A stretch of 64,000 nt of DNA from Pyrocephalus nanus (lineage: Eukaryota; Chordata; Aves; Passeriformes; Tyrannidae): contig CM076266.1 of the NCBI GenBank assembly GCA_038380795.1, positions 13,352,001 through 13,416,000 of the forward strand, given 5' to 3'. The notes beneath the pieces are model-generated. The model ran no database searches and was not told the origin of the DNA. It was given only the letters and a program-made list of their open reading frames with translations. Positions 37,950 to 50,735 of the stretch are shown in pieces. Made by a program: the position numbers and the translations under genes. Every line of letters begins with the position of its first letter. The stretch's first letter is position 1.

Positions 37950-39120
37950 GAAAGCCCTGTGGGCCAGGATGTAACAGGGTGTACCGGGATAAGGGGAAAC
38001 GACACCGGGTAGCCCCGCTCCGCCCCGGCCTGGACAGCTCCGCGGAGGCCCCGGGATCGGCCGTCGGGGCGCTCCACCCGCAGCGGGCCGGCACTGCCCC
38101 CGCTCCTCCCGCCGAGGCGAACCGCTCCCAGAGCAAGGGCCGGAGCCGCTCCTGTCAGAGCCCGGCGACAGCGCGGCTCCCGGCCGGTAACAGAGCCGGC
38201 GCTCCGCGCGCCCCTTCTGGAATTCCCCGTGCGCGGAGCCGCCTCGGGGCCGCCCGGCAGCGCCGTGGGGCTCTGCGCGGCCGGCCCTGATCCCGGCGCG
38301 CTCCCGGCTGCCGGCGGGGCCGCGCTCGGCCGCCTCACTGCGCGCTCCCGGCGGCGGGGCTGAGCCGAGCGCGGCACAGCGCCCCCCGCCTGCCCTGCCC
38401 TGCCTTGCCCTTCCCTGCCCTGCCCCGCCGTGCCGTGCCCGCCCGCCCCTGCCCTCCGCGCCGCCGGCGCCGCCCGCTGCCCTCCGCGCTGCCCCGCTGC
38501 CGGCCCGCGGGGGGTCGGGCTGCGCGCACACGTGTCCCCGCCCCCTCCCGCAACTCACCCGCCGCCCTGTACGTGCTGCCCCCGTCACAGGGGGTGGGGG
38601 GGACCGGGGACCGGGCGGAGCCGCGCGTCGGCCTCACGTCAGCGCTGATGCAGCCGCGCCGCCGCGGGGGCGCCGAGGAAATGGCGTCTGCGGGGCCTCC
38701 CAGCGCCAGCGGCCGCAGCGGGAGGGCGGGGCCGTGCGCGGGAGCGGCCGCGGGGCGCAACGGCCGCCGCGCTGACCAACCGCCGCCGCGGGGCCGCCCA
38801 TCGGCCGGGGCGGGACGCGCCGCGCAGCGGGGCGGGGTAGGGGGGGCGGCCCCGCGGCGGCGGGGGCGGGGGCGGCCGGTAACGGCCCGGGCGGGCGCGG
38901 AGCCGCCACGCTCTCCTCGCACCGCGGGCGGGGTGCGCGATAATAGCGGGGGCGGGGCCGTCCCGCCGCCGGGCCCCGCCGATAAGGGCGGTTGGCTGGG
39001 CCCCCCTCCCCGACCCAGGGAAAGGACGCGGCGCAACCCCCGGGTGTCCCCTGGGCGGTGCCGGAGCGCTGAGGGACGCGTGGACCTGCCCGGGGGCCGC
39101 CCCGCCGCACTGGTATCAGC
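37950..39120 (-). promoter_or_regulatory. CREM: CpG island, CREM P1 promoter
   Basis: About 1.2 kb of very GC- and CpG-rich DNA with many GC boxes (GGGGCGGGG type) contrasts with AT-rich flanks. It sits at the 5' end of CREM and contains the candidate exon 1 donor. A CRE-like octamer, TGACGTGA read on the minus strand, lies at 38634-38641. No TATA box stands out, as is usual for CpG-island promoters. The long open frames on both strands here come from scarce stop codons in GC-rich DNA. Confidence 0.8.
38559..38640 (-). other. CREM: CREM non-coding exon 1 (P1 transcript), upstream end approximate
   Basis: On the minus strand a consensus donor (CGG|GTGAGT) lies at 38558/38559 inside the CpG island, and the next acceptor downstream that leads to the start exon is at 33133. 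No ATG-initiated frame here joins the CREM frame, so this is probably 5' UTR. The transcription start is not defined by the sequence; the upper limit is set just beyond the CRE-like site and is a guess. Other GT sites in this GC-rich tract could also serve. Confidence 0.45.
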
Positions 39121-39183
39121 CCGCGGCTTCTTTTGTAATTCAGCTTGGTGGAAGCACGTCCCTTACATCGTTCGTTCGTAGTA

Positions 39184-39215
39184 TGACATGACATGACATG
39201 ACATGACATGACATG
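39184..39215. repeat. Pentanucleotide tandem repeat (TGACA)n
   Basis: Six uninterrupted copies of TGACA from 39184, followed by TGG, just outside the CREM CpG island. Confidence 0.97.
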
Positions 39216-42200
39216 GTGTTTTATGTTTATCCGGATAAATAAAACAGAAATTGCCGACGGGGACGGACGTGCGCGTTTCCCCGCTCGCTGCCATGGGATA
39301 CGTGCGAATGTCATGAGTCATGTCGGGCTGGTGCCGTAGGTGTGAGCACGGCGTGTGCGCAGGGCCTGTGTGCTCGGGTTTAATATTAAAATGCCATAAA
39401 TGCATGAGCAATAAACAATGTTAATCGTGGTGTTTTAACATCGTATGTCTTACTGCTGCTTAGCGTTTTACAAAGTAGTCTAAGAAGGGATTACACTGCA
39501 GTATAATTTAAATTACGTCTACACATCACTCCACTTACACTGTGAAGTTACATAACATATTTATCATTTACCCTTTTTATTTTTTTTTTCTGTGAGAAAC
39601 TATTCAACAGTGTGCTAAATAAACATGAAAAACCTAAGTTAATTTCACCTAACTCATTGTGATTGAAGAATTGGTGGATGTGCGTGTCAGGATTGGTGAT
39701 ATGTCTGTGCAGCCCAAACACTCAGTCTTATTCATGGCATGACAAGAAACTGGGTATCGATTTCCTGTGTTTAAGAGAAGTCAAATAAATCTTATCTCTG
39801 ACTTCATAAAAGATGAATCATATTTACTTGCAAAGGTTTTTGCCTTCAAGCATTTAGTTCATTAATTTGCTTCACAGAAGTTACTGAGCACAGCTATCAA
39901 AATCACAATGTAGTGGAAATAATACAGAATCTTCAATGTCCCTATTGCTTGTGCAAGTTTTTGGTTTTCATCCTACATTTCCTTTGTTGAAATGTTGAAC
40001 AACACCCCCTTCCTGTTTTGAGTTCTGTTTCCCTCCCTTTGTTTGTTGCATATATTTTATGTGTCTATTCAGGGTTTTAAATAGGATTTTCTTTTCCCAT
40101 GATTAATAACCTTCTGGTTTGACACGTCACCCATTAGGTACACTATTGTTATGCTCATTTATAAAAAGTTATGCTTTACTAGAAAATCTCTGGTCAATTT
40201 AGCTGTAACAGGGGTACTTTTGATTTAGATGATCAGTGGAGCATAGAGGGGTGAGAAAGTAATTATATTAGGATGTGAAACCAGCCAGAGTATTGTACAA
40301 TGTAACTTTTTTGCACAAGTTAACCGTGAGGTCCATCGTGTCTTCAGCAAAATTAACTAGATGTCCCCTCCTGTCACAGTTGAGTTCCTCCTTGGGTTGG
40401 CTCCATTCTGCAAGATGGATACAAATAGCCTTGAAACACAACGGTAGAGATTGTACAGAGGGGTGAGAAAGATGATGGTGAGAGGAAGATGATGTGGGCA
40501 GGGGTCATTCGCCCCCTTGCCCTACAGTAGGGCATGCAGAGAGTGTTGCTATTCGGTAATCAATAGGCAGTGTTTGGCTGCCACTCAAGCGTCACCTCAT
40601 GCTATGTACTGGCCCTATGTACTGTAATGCAGAGCTGATAGAATGGGGTGTCAGGACGGCTGGGCTGAGCGATACTCATCCTTTCATCGACACTGTGTTA
40701 CTCCACAGGGACACCTGCTAAGCATGAGTACCAGCCAGCCGCTGTAGACCCTGGTAGCCCTGGCTTGTCTGTGCAGGTAAGCACGGTTTATTGATAGGAA
40801 GCAACCGAGAAAGCAATTCCCTTTTTACTAGGTAATACTGTAATAGAGGCTGTTCATAGTATTGTATGAACTCCAACAGATAGTTTTATTTATATTTTAG
40901 CTTTTGATTCTCTTTGCTAGTAGTTTTTTACTCTCACTGCAGTAAAATATTTTTGTGTAGTGTTTGAATGACTGTTGTACTTGTCATTGTTCTGGACATG
41001 TATCCTGACAAACCAATACGTTAGCATATATTTGTTAGAATAGTAAGACAATTAAATGAACAGTCAAGTACAAAACTACTGAGAATTACTCTGCTGAAAC
41101 CTTTGGAAGAAATTCCAGCTTTAACTAGTATAAGCAAAAAGCCGAAAGTAGCTTGGGATACTTCTAGCACCTCAAAAATGTTTTTGAAGGTAGAAGTCCT
41201 ATTGCAAACAGGAAGAAATTTTGAATGGATGTGTTAAATAACGGAAACCACTGCAGTGAGTTCCTTATAAACAAGCTGAGAATTTCCATGAACTCTTAAA
41301 GTGTGAATTTGGAACAGTTGTTTCTTAGTAGTTTTCAAGTCATAAGCAGCTTTGAAATGTTTAACTAAGAATTTACTACTATTTATACATCTTCTCTGTG
41401 ATAATTTAATGAAGTGTATTAGAGGAATGAGTGAACTGCCAGACGGATTTAGATCTTGGTGATACAAAGATGACTAACCAGCTTTGGCTCTTAATACAGC
41501 TTGCTGAAGTTGGTGGGCTGGAAGAGGAAGGGAACGAAGAGCAAGCATTGCGTTCATGTTTGAGGTACTGTGTTTGTTACCTGAGGCCAGAATGGCCTTT
41601 GCCACAAAAGCACTCACTTGAACTGAAACAGTTCTCTTTAAAATGGTATCAAGCCCTGACAGGAACCCATTTAATTTTGAATGCTAAGACCAGAAGCAAT
41701 CCATAAGAAGGCCATACAGGTCAGGATTCTTTATGATTGTCATAATTTACATGAGATGGTTCTGAACATAAATTTGAAAGCCAGGCTCTTGCTGTCGTCA
41801 GAATGACTACCTGAGTCATCTTTTCTCTCTAACCTAAAATGTCCAACCTGATGTTCTGTCCTGCAAACTCAAGAAAGTATCAATGATTCAGTGGCAATTA
41901 CTTTTTAATTGCTTTTTTTGGGTTCTAGTGGACAAAGACAGAAATATCCTTTCAACCCGGGTCAATTTTGAAGTCTGATCCACTGCACCATCCCACAGAG
42001 GGAAGTGCTCCATCAACTGAGATGGGGTAGTAGATGAGCAGGGAGTTGGAGCAACTTCATTTGGCACCAAAAGAAACCTGGTGCTCTTTGCAGAGAACAA
42101 ATATTCACCAATGCATATTACATCAGTAGGAATGCTATATCCATGTGATCTTCAGACAACTGATTTTACATATTGGGTCTCACAGATATCTTTTAAATAG

Positions 42201-43986
42201 ATTTTTCTAAAGGAATGGGATTTTTAAAAATTATGTATTTCATTTATAAGCCTATGAAACACCTATTTAGTTTTCATATAAAAAAGTTCATAGGTTGTCA
42301 TGGTATGAGCAAAGACAGTGAAAGGGCTATGCTTCCTAGGTTGGCTGATGATTTCTATTTAATTAGAATTCATACATTTGATGATAATACAGGTAAGACT
42401 GACAGAAAAATATATTGGCATCCTATTTGAAATAATACTGATGCTTAATGATTTTGCTTTGATTGGTCATTATAGAAATGATCCAACTGTTGCCATCGTG
42501 ACTGATGTTCAAATGTGGTTCTGTGACTTTCTTCCATTATAGAGATATGTGGTGTGTTATACATATCTCTTTTCAGCCCATATCCATATCCTACACATCC
42601 TAAACATTTAGGAATGATGAAATATAAGTTTTAGGTCAACAAAAAACCTTTATTCAAATTGCGTCTAAAATGCCCTTAATGTTATTTATATTAAGAAAAT
42701 TATAACATATAGGTAGTTTATTTCTCACTGAAGGCTTAGGTAGAAGATGTCCAGTAAATGTAGTCTCACATAACATTTAATGATGTCCACTCTTAGGCTT
42801 TTCTAACAGCACTTTGTTTTTCTTCACGTAACTGATATTTGATGTCTGTATCTTTGTCTCCTTGAATATTTCATGTCTGTAATTATTGTCATAGGTAATA
42901 CAATAATTGAGTGTATGAACCTGGAGGAGACTGAATTATCATATAATAATTGCACCACAGGTCTCCTTGCAGACCACTCCAGTTTTAGCTGGTCATTGGA
43001 TAACCATACCTCTGCTATTTCATTGCCTCTAAGGGAATAGGACAAGTACAGAACTTGTAGAGGGGTCACAGAAAAGTGCAGTAAACACACACAGCCTCTG
43101 TTTTCATAATTTATTTTGTAAAAGTGATGAAAGTCAGAAGTAACCAATATCTGCGTGGTGCAACAGAATCCTAAAACTTCTGAAGCAGAGAAGTAATTAG
43201 GCAAGAAGTACAGCTTATTGAATATAAAATACAGCAATGAATGTAAACATAAGACTAATAATTTTTTTCACCTGTTTTTTTAATCCATTTGTATGTCAGG
43301 GAAAATATATATTTCCCTTGACATACAAATAGAAACAGAAATGGTACACCATTAGAAAGACAAATATTGAAAAACATTGTAAAAGGTAAATTTGTAAATA
43401 TTTTTTTCCAAGTACATTTTCTTTTTTTTTAAAAGTTACACATCTCTAGAATTAGAAATACTTAGTTATGTTTCCCTTTCCTAAACTGCATTAAGTTGGA
43501 AGTGAGACTGAGTGACTGTATGAGCAGTATAAGCACAAATTACTGATCCTTTTATTCTTACTTTTTGCCAATGCCCATCACTGGAACCTTCGAAAATTGA
43601 TAACTGCCTAAATTACTGCTCTGCTAAGGCAACACCTTGACTGTAGTGGGTTGCAAAAGCTGGAAGCACAGGAAGGAATAGCCTTGAGGAATCCCAGGTC
43701 TGGCTTAGGGAGAAGTCTGGCCCAAGAGCTGTGAGGCTTTGCAGTACCTCAGCTAGCTCTACTCTGCCTTGTGTCATGTAAATAATAGGATTTCTTTATT
43801 TGGAAGGCTTGAAGGTTATTATTGGTGAAGGGAGTGTCAAGCACTATACTAAGTCGAGATTTTAAAATATTTTTACTTTGATTTTCTTGGGTTTTCATTA
43901 TTTAATTTTGAATAATAATTTGCAGTAATGCTGCAATATTCTACACCCCAAGGATGAAATACTTTTCAGTGTGGTTTGTTTGTGTT

Positions 43987-44024
<38 letters not shown>

Positions 44025-46825
44025 TGGGGATTCGTAATAACAAATTGAATTCTATAAATACTAAACAGGTATCATTAGTGATACACTAATATCTGGTATG
44101 TCCTGCAGTTTGAAAGAAGGGGTACTTGCTGATGCACCAAAACATACCAAAGCAAACCAGAGTGCACTAGCAGCTAAACTTTGATCACATTATTAATCAC
44201 TGCTTGAACAACAACACAAAAACCTAAAATTATTTGTGAATGTGTAGTTAGATACTTGGTGCGGTGTCTGTAAGTAAAGCTTTATGAGAAGGGGAATTAA
44301 CAGGATGCAGTGTCTGATTTCTCATCTACTGGTCCTAGATCAGGTCTCCAGAGCTATTGCCTCCCTACACAGTGGAGCCAGAACAAAGAAGACAATGGAG
44401 AAATGTATAGTTTGACAAATTAGTTGATATTCTATACATTGCTATGTACTAATTTGTTGCTTATTCATTTCATAAGGGAAATTATTATAGTGGAAAAATA
44501 ATAGTCCAACTAGGTGACAGTGTAAGGTGTGTGAAATGTTTAAATGAGTGGTGAGTTCCATATATATGCAGGATGGTATTTCTGTTGCAGCAGAAAAAAA
44601 GAATGGTGACTAAGATCTACTACATGAAATTTTCTCATTTCCTCTGCTAAATAATGAACTTTCCTTATATAATAGTTTCCTCATATGAACAGGACCTCTA
44701 CTCAACAGTATTCATAATCATTTACAATCTATTACTGTTTGTAGAGATCTTTGAACTTTTCAGGTGAAAAGCACAAGGTTTGTATAAAATATTATTTTGT
44801 ACTTACAGCATGAATATTATAGCATTACTTATGACGTTCTTTACAACTGCTTGAGTTCTATTTAAAATTTAAATCCATAAAACTTTAATATTAAAAGTCT
44901 TCTGAATAGGCTTTGTTTAAAGAATTCTACACAAAACACAGTTTGTAACCAAATGTGAATATACTGTTCCACAGGAATGTGATCCCTGTTTGCATACACT
45001 CGTTCTTTGCAAAAGATGTTTCCTTAAAACAAGGTGAGCCAATGCAGCAGCGTGGCCAGCACTAATGACAAACTGAGAAACTGCCTCTCACAAAGATGAA
45101 TTACTTTTATTTAAAAAAATTCAATGAAATTATGTAAAAATACTAAAAATATTTGCATTTGGTTAACAGGGTGGCTGTAGATTTTCTAGCCACCTGTAGG
45201 TTGCTTTCAGTGGGGGAGCAGATTTTTTTGTTGGTGGTAGATGGTTGTAAATGACAGTGAAGAGCAATAACACAGAATATAAAACAAAAAGCAGAAGCTG
45301 CTGAATAAATGGAGCTCACTAGACACAAAGTAAAGGGGTTTGGGGGCTATAAAGAAAAGGAAGAGATACAAGTGAAAAATAACTAAATGGAATAGTATTC
45401 AGTATAACAGAAGATTATCAGGCTATTTGCAGAATGTTTATTTGACAGAGCTTCTGTATTTCTTTCATGTCAAGAGTTGTTCATTCTTCATCTACCAGTG
45501 ATACAGATGAATGTCTAAAGCAACATATTTTTCTGAAGAGGAGATATCTTTCATCAAATGCTAGCTCCACTAATCTATCTCCTTGATGATGCTATTTTGC
45601 CAGCTGATTTATTTATAAAATGTTTTTTTTCATTCTATTTATCTAGCACTGTTGCACATTACAGAAGGTTTTCATCTCCATTAAGTGTGAAAAATGTGTT
45701 TGACTGAATTATTTGAGAGACAAATATATGTATTTTTATAAAATCATTTCTCAGAAAACCCAAGGAAACTGTCAGTGGAAGGATGTCTAGTTTAATTTGG
45801 AAAATGATGTTTTAGAAATGGGCACTAGACAGTAGACATTTCCTATTTATAATATTTTAGTGAAGATGGATGCTCCTTGCTCTTTCCCCCTTCCTTTTTT
45901 TTTTTTTTTTTTTTTTTTTTTTGTTGTTGGTTTTGTTTGTTTGTTTGTTGGTTGGTTTTGTGTTTTTTTTCCTGGAAACAACAACTTTGCAGATTCAATC
46001 TTGTCTCAAAGCTAAGTCGTGTTGCCTAAAATTCATCATCATTAAGAGTTGTATAATCACTGAGTTCAAATGTTTTTCTTCTGTGTGTATACATACCACA
46101 CACACAGATGTTAAAGAGCTGCATGCTGGGGTTCACATTTTTAGTATAGGGGTAGAACCACTCAGGATTTACATGACTATTTTCTCCAAAGCACTATAAA
46201 AGTTGTACAGCTCATTGATCTTTTAAATACACAGTTTTACTTGTCACTAATGTTGGAGAATATTTTTTTTAGGACTTTTTTTTTGGCAAAAAATATAAGA
46301 AAGAAAAAATTGCCTAGGTTTGCTCATACAGATAGTTTAACTGCTTAGCTACAATGTCATGAGGATAAATTGGTGTCCCTTTTTAATAATGGATGAGGAA
46401 AAATGACATTTGCAATTCTTTTTTTCAAGCAATCTCAGATTCTGGGGAAGGACGGAATAAATTTGGGAGATGAACTAAGCACTTGAGGGCTAACTAATAA
46501 ATGTTGTTTGGGAGAGCTCAACCTCTGTTTACTTTCCTATTGCATGAACAGACAGATGTGAATTTTGTTAGTCTTGGTGTAGGTAGTGGAAGTTTAAACT
46601 CTTAAACTGCTGGGGTTTTTTTATATCCAGCACTGCCATCTCGTGGCCAGGACTGCAATGAGCATCCGCTTCTTACCAAGAATTAAAGCGGTTTAAGCAG
46701 ATAAAATCATCACACATTTAAAATTCTTCATAAACTTAAAAAAATGAAATCTCCAAGAATAGTAGTTTATTGGTCTGTATTTTTATAATCACAAAAGGTA
46801 CGCTGAGTTTATACTTGAATTTTCA
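39216..46825. other. Intergenic DNA between CREM and CUL2
   Basis: AT-rich, mostly unique-looking sequence. It holds a 29-T run at 43990-44018, a T-run of about 28 at 45895-45922 followed by (TTTG)n-like sequence, and an inverted repeat at 43287-43330. No exon with a recognised family and no RNA gene seen. Confidence 0.6.
43287..43330. repeat. Near-perfect inverted repeat (hairpin-forming)
   Basis: Left arm ATTTGTATGTCAGGGAAA and right arm TTTCCCTTGACATACAAAT pair over about 18 bp with one unpaired base, around an ATATATA loop. Confidence 0.9.
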
Positions 46826-47172
46826 CAGAATCTGCCAAGCTGGAAGGGACCCACAAGGACCATCGAGTCCAGCTCCTCCCCCTTCACAGGACCATCCCCA
46901 AGAGTCACACCATGTGCCTGAGAGTATCGTTCAAACGCTTTTTGAGCTCCGTCAGGCCTGGTGCTGTGACCACTTCCCAGGGGAGCCTGTTTCAGCATCC
47001 AACCACCCTGTGGGTGAAAAGCCTTCTTCTAATATCCAACCTAAACCTCCCCTGACACAACTTCAGGCCATTCCCTCAAGTCCTGCCACAGGTCACCACA
47101 GAGAAGAGATCAGTGTCTGCCCCTCCTGTAACTGCAATGAGGTCTGCCCTCAGTCTCCTCCAGGTGGAACCG
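46826..47172 (-). mobile_element. CR1 LINE 3' end fragment
   Basis: On the plus strand it starts TCACAGAATCTGCCAAGCTG (tail unit ATTCTGTGA on the minus strand) and continues with the same subfamily sequence as the copy at 26438, including CCATCCCCAAGAGTCACACC. It is intergenic. Confidence 0.92.
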
Positions 47173-49554
47173 CATGAAAGACAAACACCCACAATAAAAA
47201 TCTAGATTAAAAATAGCTGCAATGAAATAAATGTTCATTCCTGATTTCATTTATTTTGTTCTTAGAAACAAAACATTATTTTAAAATTATTTTTATCTTA
47301 CCTGCATATATAATGCAGACTTAGTGAAAATTGAATCTAATATGAATATAACATGAATATAACATAAATAATCCAGTCAATATTCTCATTTTCTGCATGA
47401 AAAAGGCTAAAGAACCTGTTACTTTCAAAATAGGATTTTAAAGCAAAGGCAAAAAAAGAGCAGATAGTAGCATGAAAGACATTTCCAAATTAAATGGTGG
47501 TGGTGGTGGCGGGCAATGTGGGCTATTCACTATCAGTACAGATTGCAGTCTAAAACAGCTTTTAAATGAAGTGATAGGTTGCACAGTGGCACACTGCATA
47601 TAGTGTTTGTATTATCATAGGCCTGTGGGATTCCTAATTCTGTACCGGAATAAAATAGTGTTAGATGTAGCATAAACAAAATAGATGGCTCCCTCCAAAA
47701 GAATTTATTACATATGAGAAAACAAGTTAATGCAAATAGAGAAGCAGAAGTATCAGACAAGAGAAAACAAATGTGTATAAACAACAGAGGTAACTCAGGA
47801 AATGCTGCAGTACTGGTTAGAATGGCAAACAGACTTGACAGCAGATGTAATCACAGAAACATAAAATTTGCATATGTGGTGGAAAAGTTTCAAGGTGGCA
47901 TATGCATGTAGTACAAACTAACCTGTGCCACTTGCTACTGTAATCAACAACTGATGAAGAACTGATAGGAATTTACTTAGACGAAATTGACTTGTCCAGA
48001 GGATCATCCTACAGAAACTTCCAGAATTTCCATCTGTCACCCATCTGAGACTCTGCTAGCTACAACTACTGAAAGACAACACTGGGCTCTGGTCAAGCAG
48101 GATTTAAAGTTGGTCTTCACATTTGCAGTTATCAAGAGATGCTAAGGTAGCGGAGCACTCCGTTAATTGGTTAAGCTTTGTCAAATGGCAACTTTCTTCA
48201 CTGGAATTCTTGGGAACATCTGCACAGCAGGTTAATTCACCTGATCAGCAGCTGGGAGAGCAGCAAGCAGGAGAAGCCCCACCACAGAGCTAACAAACAC
48301 AACTAAACTCACTGCTGCATAAATCACATATGCACTCATGTAAAGCATTGGTGTACACACACAAGTTTTAGTCTTCCTCTTGGCAGATACATTAGAATTA
48401 TTTCTTAATGGACTGTAGGAGAACCTCTCTGTTCTTTTGGAAATGCAGGCAGCACTGAGTGACGGGATGACCTTGACAGTAATGCTCACAGCTTGCTCAT
48501 CTCAGACTCCTGCAATATCCTGTTCTGCATTTTCCCTTAGTAATTCTCTGGCCAGCCTTGACAAAGAAACTTGATGAAAAGAATATCCAGATTTTTGGAC
48601 TCAGGAATTGTTATTTCACTTGAACTCAAGAACAATTTTTAAATACCTTACATAAAAAGCAATAATGAATGTTCATGTTCTTCCTCCTAATTGTGATTAC
48701 CTCATCTGCAGTCTTACAAAACAGAGTTTGCAGAATAGTTAAGGACTTGGTACCTAATGTAATATTCATAATTTCAGAAAATCAGCACATGATTCTCAGA
48801 TGATGAATGCTCAGAATTATTAGCTTTGAAAATACCTCCCTTCCCATGTCTATGTTTCCAGTTCTCAACAGAACTCAGGACAGTACTTCCTCATATAACA
48901 GAAATTTAGAAAATATGTGCTGTGTAATGGTTGGGTAGTGTAGTTTCATTAACTGCTGTCTAAAATGTGTTATCTAGTGTGGTCTTGTACAATCAATACA
49001 CTCACACAGCATGTTTAAATAGCATAATTTAATTGTGCCAGCATGTATCTTGATTTCTAAGAGTTTAACTCACAAGCTCGTGGCTAACACTACCACTAAA
49101 TGAGCCTTCAGCCCTACAAAAGGGTAAAAGTGCTGCAGATAGAACCCAACAACTGCAGAAAATAACCAGCAATCAAAAGCTGCAAGCTACAACCTCCCTC
49201 CCCCAGCAGACAGAAATTAATTAAACTAGCAGAATAGAAAAAGAAAGGGGTTTAGGCTGAAAACAGAGGGAGTTGCAAGTGTTTAAAATGTCTAGAAGGA
49301 GTTAATCAAAATAATTTAAAAAACAAAACAAACAAACAAAAAAAAACAACCCACATAAAACCAGCAAAAAGCATTAAGGCTTAATGAAAAAGTTGAAAGT
49401 ACTGAAAACGAAATGGGCAAGGCCCTGATTTGAAAACAGGAAAACCAATTATTTTTACTTGAGTTTTGAGAAATTTGAACAACGGAGTTTTCAGAAATAG
49501 GTATCTGTTTATCAGAAAACCATGTCTCTGTAGATACTTTGCACTACATGCTTG
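47173..49554. other. Intergenic DNA before the CUL2 promoter
   Basis: AT-rich; includes a short (GGT)n tract at 47494-47509 and an AAAC-rich stretch at 49318-49347. No gene recognised. Confidence 0.5.
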
Positions 49555-50735
49555 CTCCGTAAGCCCCAATCTGTGCGAGCTCCGGGCTCCTACAGCGCCC
49601 CGGACACCGAACACCTTCAGCGACGCGCTCTCCAGAGCGACTTTCCTTTGTTACTCCGAGCGTTGCCCTTTTCCTCCAGGGACGCCAACGCAGGGCGGGT
49701 GCCCTGCTGGGCCGGGCGGCGCGGGGGGTCTCTCGCTCCTCCAGCACGTGGTGGGAGAGGGGAAAATTCCCAGCTGGGGGCCGGCGGCGGGACGGGGACA
49801 CCTGCCCTTGTTGGGGAAACCTCCTCACCCAGCCCCCGGGAACCCCGCGCCCGGATAAGGGCCCGTCCCACCCGCCGTCCCGGACCGCACGTCGGGAGCG
49901 CTTCTCCCCCATGGAGGCGGAGAAGGAGCGGCGCGTGCGCCAGGACCACCCCGCCGCCGGGAAGTTCGGCCGCCCGCGCTCGCCGTACAGAGCGGGCCGT
50001 ACCAAGCTGTGCCTCTCCAGCGAGGGGGTGGAGGGGGGCCGGGATCGAGAAGTGCCGGAGCGCCGGGACCCCCTGGCCCCATCCCGTCCCGTGGCCGGCG
50101 GGAAGAGCGCGGCGGGCACAGCCCGGGGCGGCGGCGGCGGCGCGGAGGGTGAGGCAGCGGCGCAGTGGCCGCAGCTCCGAGTGGGGCCGCGGGCTGCGCC
50201 CCGGCCCGGCAGTGGCGGCGCCGGCGGTAGGGGCGGGGCGCGGGCGGCTTTGGGTAATGGCAGCGCTGTGAGGACGGAGCGGGGCAGCGACCGCGGCCGA
50301 GGGCAGGAGCGAGGGAGGCCGGGCAGGGGCCGCTGACTCGGGCCCCGGGCCGCCAGGTAACGCCCTTGTCCTCCCCGGCCCGACCCGGCTGCGGCGCTGA
50401 GGGGAGGGAGCACGGCGCTCGGGGCGAGGCGGCGGTGCCGACCCCGCCGGGCGTGCGCGGGGGCGATCGGGCCCCGCTGCCCCGTCCGGCCCCGGCCCCG
50501 CCGCCCCCCCGCCCCGGGCCCCGCCGTGTCTGTGCGGCAGCGCCCGCGCCTGCCCCGGTTCCTGCCCTTGCCCCGCCGGGAGGGCGCGGCGCGGCCTCTC
50601 CGACGGGGCCGGTCATTATTATCTCTTGGCGGCGTCCTCGGCCCGTTTCGCTTTTGTTTTGGAGGAGGGAGAAGGTGGAGAGCGCACGGCCCGGCCCGGG
50701 GAGCGGGGCATGGGGGCGAGGGCAGGCAGAGCCGG
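49555..50735 (+). promoter_or_regulatory. CUL2: CpG island, CUL2 promoter
   Basis: About 1.2 kb of CpG-dense sequence at the 5' end of CUL2, containing GC boxes (e.g. GGGGCGGGGCG at about 50230), an NRF1-like GCGCGTGCGC at 49931-49940, and a TAATGGCAGCG YY1-like stretch near 50255. No TATA box. Long open frames on both strands reflect base composition. Confidence 0.85.
50280..50356 (+). other. CUL2: CUL2 non-coding exon 1, upstream end approximate
   Basis: The donor GCCGCCAG|GTAACG ends this exon at 50356. The next acceptor upstream of the CUL2 ATG is at 52970/52971, so this is a 5' UTR exon. The transcription start is not defined; the left border is arbitrary within the CpG island. Confidence 0.5.

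Larger units (their letters stand above)
3813..38640 (-). other. CREM: CREM gene locus (cAMP-responsive element modulator)
   Basis: Gene span inferred from the P1 CpG-island exon down to a candidate poly-A signal. CREM is a nuclear bZIP factor that binds CREs as homodimers or CREB heterodimers; isoforms activate or repress cAMP-responsive genes. Coding exons, read on the minus strand, are 33016-33129, 25126-25272, 21240-21331, 20953-21098, 15478-15621, 6968-7124, then either 5155-5299 or 4754-4898. Each has GT/AG borders and the phases join without a frameshift (0,0,2,1,1,2), giving 945 nt including the stop (314 residues). CREB1 and ATF1 are the alternatives. CREM is preferred because there are two alternative bZIP exons, an ICER first exon MAVTGDET, the motif EEATRKREL and the neighbour CUL2. 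The 12-residue gamma exon known in mammals was not located. Confidence 0.93.

Noticed and set aside
37817..39314. Long frames on both strands (e.g. 38405-39181 plus, 38335-39036 minus) in the CREM CpG island
   Set aside because: Same composition artefact; no recognisable domain and overlapping frames on both strands.
45870..46199. Frame with a poly-Phe start
   Set aside because: Translation of a T homopolymer.
46770..47177. 135-codon plus-strand frame
   Set aside because: Antisense reading of a CR1 3' end.
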